Below are positions 55,808-60,000 of a stretch of 60,000 bases of DNA, one piece after another (positions within the stretch are counted from its first letter, which is position 1; the number at the start of each line of letters is the position of its first letter). A model generated the notes under the pieces. It was not told the DNA's origin. It ran no database searches and saw only the letters and a list, made by a program, of their open reading frames with translations. The translations under genes were made by a program, and so were the position numbers. The stretch lies in contig CAIIXF020000012.1 of assembly GCA_903813345.2 (NCBI GenBank), positions 3,453,318 through 3,513,317 on the forward strand, written 5' to 3'. Source of the DNA: Owenia fusiformis (taxonomy: Eukaryota > Annelida > Polychaeta > Sabellida > Oweniidae).

Positions 55808-57071
55808 TCTTTCCTTTTGATTTTGGACGAAAAGGCCGTTTCAGCGCTTCTTGACAAGTATTTGCTTTATGGGTTTTATCCTTATGAGTTGGGCAATTAT
55901 GTGACCCTTTACAATTGAGACCCCCCGAGCAGTCTTGTCCCTTGTGAAAAACCCAGCAATACCCTGGTGGGATATAGGGCATCACCTTATCTGAGGAATC
56001 CTTTGATCTTCTTGTACCCTCGTGCTTGACCACGTCGGGCGCCCTTTTCTGAGCCTTGTCACCCCAATTTTCCCCTTGAGGCAACCTCATACATTCATGA
56101 AATAACATAGTATCGAACGTAGCCCAAGAACATAGCCGATTGGCCCTCGCTTTCCTAAATTTTTTGTCATACAACCCCCAATTTCTATTTTGCTTTTTAA
56201 GCTCATGTATTGTGTCTAAATAGGAAACCATATCTGTAACTTCCCTGGGCGAATATTCCCCAACTAGTTTCATATACACTAGATAAGCCTTGTGCCATTC
56301 TGGAAAGGTCAGAAATGCTTTCCCTTTTCGCTTCGTTATCAATTTTCCCTCTTTAATTGTGATCTCACGGTCTTTAGCGAAAACCTCATCATCTTCTTCA
56401 CTATCTAGGTCAGAAACCAGTTTTGCCAAATCAATGTATTCGTTATTTCTAACTTTCTCTCTTAATTTTTGGGAAATCCCTGCAGTTAGAGATGACGAGG
56501 TACTCACTAAAGGCATGATATTCAATTGTGGAAAAGTATTATTACTGAAGTTCTGTCCCGGATATTGATGTTGGCCAGTCTCTGTTCTAGTGGGAAGTTG
56601 TTGTGCCCCATATAAGTTTGTAGCAGGATTCCCCATCCCCCCGGGGGTGAAGCCTGGCCACGCGCCCCCAACCGATACATTCGAAGTCAAAGGCGCGCCC
56701 CCTGACCCCACACCCTGATTATGTGACGGTATGTTATATAGCCATGTACTGTCCGACTCGTCTTCGGGTGAGACGGCTCCTTTTGCCCCTGGTAACTGCC
56801 CTGATGCTTCAGTTACTATACGTGGCTGCTTTGTATTTACTTTCTTCAGTTTTGATTGTCTTTTTTGACCACTTATCATACGTGCTTGTTTTTCTTTGGT
56901 TTGATTTTGTAAGGATCGTTTATTTTCCTTAAGTTTTTTGAGTTGTTTCTTGATCCTTAGTTTTAGCACCTCATTCTTCAAACGAAGAACTTCTAATCTT
57001 TTTGCTTTTGAGCTCTTAGGATCTTTGGCTTTTACTGTCTTTTTCATGCTCACTTTCTTTTCTTTGGCCAT
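55800..57071 (-). CDS. Gag-like structural ORF
   Basis: 423 codons. The N-terminal 100 residues are very Lys-rich with a heptad-like LRLKNEVLKLRIKKQLKKL coiled coil. A Gly/Pro/Asn/Thr-rich linker follows. The region around residues 190-330 (REKVRNNEYIDLAKLVSDLD, FPEWHKAYLVYMKLVGEYS, CSWATFDTMLF) is typical of DIRS/Ngaro ORF1. It ends with a Cys/His cluster (CWVFHKGQDCSGGLNCKGSH, then CPTH) that likely binds RNA. Probable role: packaging of element RNA. ATG at 57071 is the first in the open frame; no retroviral-type protease motif is seen. Confidence 0.75.
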   Translation of the reverse strand: MAKEKKVSMKKTVKAKDPKSSKAKRLEVLRLKNEVLKLRIKKQLKKLKENKRSLQNQTKEKQARMISGQKRQSKLKKVNTKQPRIVTEASGQLPGAKGAVSPEDESDSTWLYNIPSHNQGVGSGGAPLTSNVSVGGAWPGFTPGGMGNPATNLYGAQQLPTRTETGQHQYPGQNFSNNTFPQLNIMPLVSTSSSLTAGISQKLREKVRNNEYIDLAKLVSDLDSEEDDEVFAKDREITIKEGKLITKRKGKAFLTFPEWHKAYLVYMKLVGEYSPREVTDMVSYLDTIHELKKQNRNWGLYDKKFRKARANRLCSWATFDTMLFHECMRLPQGENWGDKAQKRAPDVVKHEGTRRSKDSSDKVMPYIPPGYCWVFHKGQDCSGGLNCKGSHNCPTHKDKTHKANTCQEALKRPFRPKSKGKNV

Positions 57072-57980
57072 ATTCTATAACATATAAAAGAGAAAACTGT
57101 ACATATAACCCCTATTCTACTAAGCGACTCCTTGAGCAAAAGCAAGCACTCCTGGCTTACAGTTACCATGACAATTGGGACATGGGTTAAAGTACAGTTC
57201 TCCCACTACTAAGAACTGACACAAACTTCCATAAAGACTTGCACTACGTAGATCAAAGCCTATACTTGCCATGAACTACTCTACGAATATAATATTCACA
57301 CAAGTCTAGACTACGTAAGAATTTGTAATAAAAATGGCTTACAAAGTAAGGCATTTCTACATTAAGAACATTACTTACCTAGTGTCTTACCTGTTGTTCA
57401 TTCAAATCTTACTACGCTTGGCTAGAGCGTTAACTACATCTTACATATATATTACATTTTTTGTCTATTTATTTTCTTTATTTATTTATATTTATTTATT
57501 TATTTTATTTTTTTCTTATTATTTTTAATGCATCAATATATATGTAAGAAACTAAGAACATGACTAGTTTCATGTCAAGGCCACTTGGAAAGTATGTGCA
57601 GTTAACTACATGTTTTGCATACTATATATAGCAAAACCTATATTCTATTTTCTATGAAGCTTTTTATTATATTTTATCATAAACTATATAATGTTTGAGA
57701 TAAATACACACTAACTATATATATGCTTAGTTTTCTGTTAAGCCACACGGGACAATCTATATGCATGCAAGTACTAGCTTTTCTAATTAACTATAGTAAA
57801 CCCATATTTCTACAAAGCTTCCGAAGATACCACCTACTCCAACTCAACTAGACTCCATATTGGAAAACAAACCGCTCGAAACTATGGGCTATTATGTTAC
57901 ATAAACTATTTCATTTAATTTGGTGTTATTTATTTATTTCCCTATGTATCTATATTTATGATATTAGGCCTGAATAGCTA
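57072..57980 (-). other. AT-rich non-coding leader
   Basis: No ORF of note; a (TTTA)n run at about 57465-57525. It lies between the gag start and the hydrolase fragment. It could be the element's leader, or could separate two unrelated pieces. Confidence 0.45.
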
Positions 57981-58265
57981 TCATGACTCAAACTTAGCCT
58001 GTACTTTAGGACATACATAATTATTTTGTAGACACTTACTCTTCATCCCTAGAGCCGTGTTGACTGCATTTTGCAACTGTTTACCCCAGTCAACCATGGG
58101 CCCCTGTTTTAGGTGTGTCCCATCCTTTAATTTCTTTTTAATGTCTACTTCAATACCTCTCGTTCTCCAAAATATTATTCGATTGTCCCTCTTTGACCGC
58201 TCGTTTAATTTCCTATTTACTTCATGTATCATACTGTTGCAGATTTTTAACTGTGTTTCATTTTT
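57981..58265 (-). pseudogene. SGNH-hydrolase C-terminal fragment
   Basis: About 94 codons from the junction with the repeat to a TGA. The frame holds NSMIHEVNRKLNER, IIFWRTRGIEVD and KLKDGTHLKQGPMVDWGKQL. DGTHL fits block V of SGNH/GDSL esterases, where Asp and His complete the catalytic triad. The N-terminal blocks (GDS, N) are missing, because a pearl-like element interrupts the frame at about 58266. SGNH domains are known in ORFs of some Ngaro and CR1 retrotransposons, so this may be the hydrolase ORF of the neighbouring element. A host gene exon is the alternative. Confidence 0.5.
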
Positions 58266-58311
58266 TATGTCCCCACCACATAGTGTGGGGCCATATTGTC
58301 GGCCTAGGCGC

Positions 58312-58326
58312 GTCCGTCTGTCCGTC

Positions 58327-58357
<31 letters not shown>

Positions 58358-58380
58358 CTGTCCGTCCGTCCGTACGTCCG
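58312..58380. repeat. (TCCG/TCTG)n tetranucleotide tract
   Basis: About 17 alternating TCCG and TCTG units, joined to the 162-bp array as part of the same element. Confidence 0.95.
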
Positions 58381-58859
58381 GCAGTTTTCTCCAAAACCGC
58401 TACCGATATCACCTTCAAATTTTCAGGGATAACTTATGAGTGCATACAGATGTGGACGAAAAAGTTTCAAGTCGATACCTACTTCCTGTCGGCCATTTTG
58501 AAGTCAAATGCTAAAATCCTTGTCTGCAAACTTTAAGAAAAATGGCTTCACTGTTGCTTTTAAAACTTTAACATCCTGTTCAGCTCACTTGATTCTAGAT
58601 CTGATTAGGTTTTGGACCTGTTAGTCCAGTCATGGCAGCCATTTTGAATGTTTTAAGAAAAGTAAGCGTGCGATAATACTTTGTATCATATTGAATGGTG
58701 TTTTTGAGTTTTCATACTTAGACTATTTAGTAGCTTTATAAAAAATTTCAGGTGTACTTTATTGTAAAAGCCTATGTTATTTTTAACAGTAGTTATATGT
58801 GCTAATTTTGTAAAAAGAAATCAGCAAAGAAGTATAATCACTTTTTTATTGTCGGCCAT

Positions 58860-60000
58860 TTTGGATTTTTCCATCCTAAAATTTTGTCTGTAAAGTCTTG
58901 TCTATGCGTTTTCAGGCGAACCGTTTGGTAGATCATTTTCAAATTTTCAGGGATGATTATTAGTATGAAAATCTAGATCTGATTAGTTTTTTGGCATTCT
59001 GGGTAAATGTCAAGGCAGCCATTTTGGATTTTCCGTCCTAAAATCTTGTCTGTGAAGTCTTGTCTACGCGTTTTCAGGCGAACCGTTTGGTAGATCATTT
59101 TCAAATTTTCAGGGATGATTCTTAGTATGAAAATCTAGATCTGATTAGTTTTTTGGCATTCTGGGTAAATGTCAAGGCAGCCATTTTGGATTTTCCGTCT
59201 TAAAATCTTGTCTCTAAAGTCTTGTCTATGCATTTCCAGGTGAAGCATTTGGTAGATGAATTTCAAATTTTCAGGGATGATTCTTAGTATGAAAATCTAG
59301 ACCTTATAAGTTTTTTGGCATTCTGGGTAAATGTCAAGGCAGCCATTTTGGATTTTCAGTCCTAAAATCTTGTCAGTAAAGTCTTGTCTATGCGTTTTCA
59401 GGTGAACCATTTGGTAGATCAATTTCAAATTTTCAGGGATGATTCTTAGTATGAAAATCTAGATCTGATTAGTTTTTTGGCATTCTGGGTAAATGTCAAG
59501 GCAGCCATTTTGGATTTTCCGTCCTAAAATCTTGTCTGTAAAGTCTTGTCTACGCATTTTCAGGTGAACCGTTTGGTAGATCAATTTCAAATTTTCAGGG
59601 ATGATTTTTAGTATGAAAATCTAGATCTGATTAGTTTTTTGGCATTCTGGACTAATGTCAAGGCAGCCATTTTGGATTTTCCGTCCTAAAATCTTGCCTG
59701 TAAAGTCTTGTCTACGTGTTTTCAGGTGAACTGTTTGGTAGATCAATTTCAAATTTTTAGGGATGATTCTTAGTATGAAAATCTAGATCTGATTAGTTTT
59801 TTGGCATTCTGGGTTAATGTCAAGGCAGCCATTTTGGATTTTCCGTCCTAAAATCTTGCCTGTAAAGTCTTGTCTACGTGTTTTCAGGTGAACTGTTTGG
59901 TAGATCAATTTCAAATTTTTAGGGATGATTCTTAGTATGAAAATCTAGAACTGATTAGTTTTTAGGCATTCTGAGCAAATGTCAAGGCAGCCATTTTGGA
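58860..60000 (+). repeat. 162-bp tandem monomers, about seven copies
   Basis: Each unit holds AGTCTTGTCTACGCGTTTTC, GAACCGTTTGGTAGATCA, TTTCAGGGATGATT and CAGCCATTTTGGATTTTCCG. Divergence between units is only a few percent, much lower than from the old arrays in the segmental duplication. The array runs off the window. Confidence 0.95.

Larger units (their letters stand above)
51137..58265 (-). mobile_element. Tyrosine-recombinase retrotransposon (Ngaro/DIRS-like)
   Basis: Minus-strand order is gag-like ORF, RT-RNase H, tyrosine recombinase, then repeat B (52318-51883), A (51882-51573), B (51572-51137). Families named Ngaro have A1-ORFs-B1-A2-B2 split direct repeats; the B-A-B part is present here. 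No methyltransferase domain is seen, favouring Ngaro over DIRS1. The three ORFs are uninterrupted and the B copies appear identical, so insertion was recent. The 5' A1 repeat is not seen before 58265, where another element interrupts the sequence. The true 5' end is unresolved. Confidence 0.85.
58266..60000. mobile_element. Pearl/Helentron-like element with 162-bp core array (continues past window)
   Basis: The left end carries a short palindrome (CCCCACCACATAGTGTGGGG), then GGCCATATTGTCGGCCTAGG, a TCCG/TCTG tetranucleotide tract (58312-58380), a diverged first monomer, and tandem monomers to the end. CAGG(C/T)GAA positions near 58920, 59082, 59244 and 59406 show a period of exactly 162. Microsatellite plus tandem core near a terminal hairpin is the plan I recall for bivalve pearl/Helentron-associated elements. 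No protein is encoded here. Confidence 0.65.

Noticed and set aside
53991-56932. Plus-strand ORFs at 53991, 54351, 54556, 56290 and 56723
   Set aside because: They lie antisense to the well-supported retrotransposon ORFs and have no features of their own.
53028-57071. Endogenous retrovirus or LTR retrotransposon
   Set aside because: A tyrosine recombinase replaces the DDE integrase, no protease or envelope is seen, and the repeats are split direct repeats rather than LTRs.
58057-58536. 159-codon plus-strand ORF
   Set aside because: It spans the junction between the hydrolase fragment and the tetranucleotide tract; its Ser/Val/Arg repeat comes from the TCCG/TCTG run.

Overview
This window looks like AT-rich, repeat-dense animal nuclear DNA, most probably from a marine invertebrate. 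The evidence is the mix of long introns with GT/AG sites, degraded non-LTR retrotransposons, a tyrosine-recombinase retrotransposon, many MITEs, and tandem arrays of a monomer of about 162 bp attached to a TCCG/TCTG tetranucleotide tract. That last architecture resembles what I recall of the 'pearl'/Helentron-associated elements of bivalve molluscs, so a bivalve is my first guess. The species cannot be fixed from the sequence alone.

Layout. 1-21.3 kb has no convincing gene. It holds dispersed and tandem repeats, a long-TIR element (about 4.97-6.21 kb), an exact-looking 635-bp tandem duplication (10.5-11.8 kb), a PIF/Harbinger-like MITE (11.6-12.2 kb), a palindromic element (14.2-15.2 kb), a mariner relic (15.7-16.8 kb) and a tRNA-like SINE head (17.7 kb). 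21.4-28.3 kb and 36.6-41.5 kb are two copies of one segmental duplication. Each carries minus-strand exon candidates: one Death-domain exon and two homologous acidic Ser/Pro/Thr-rich exons, all entering in phase 1. Unit 1 also contains a 60-nt exon and a later non-LTR insertion. Between the units lie a 5'-truncated CR1/jockey-type non-LTR element (28.5-31.5 kb), a chain of three Harbinger-like MITEs (31.5-32.7 kb) and featureless AT-rich DNA.

At 42.77-43.47 kb a minus-strand exon encodes a four-helix protein with connexin-like features. Its splice donor is also in phase 1, compatible with the Death-domain and acidic exons downstream. The most interesting hypothesis here is therefore one minus-strand gene joining a connexin-like channel to Death-domain and acidic tail exons, with the tail exon set duplicated in tandem. 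A 30-bp minisatellite (41.73-42.59 kb) sits in the presumed intron.

43.7-50.4 kb contains a duplicated block upstream of the connexin-like exon, a TTAA-flanked MITE, a second non-LTR element with two nonsense codons, a Ty3-like gag fragment interrupted by it, and a near-perfect 119-nt hairpin. At 50.82-50.88 kb a CpG-containing NRF1-like site, an ATGGCGG start and a GTAAGT donor look like the first exon of a plus-strand gene.

51.1-58.3 kb is a minus-strand tyrosine-recombinase (Ngaro/DIRS-like) retrotransposon. It has intact gag-like, RT-RNase H and recombinase ORFs plus the B-A-B part of split direct repeats. An SGNH-hydrolase C-terminal fragment lies on its 5' side. A pearl/Helentron-like element with 162-bp tandem monomers interrupts that fragment and runs past the window end.
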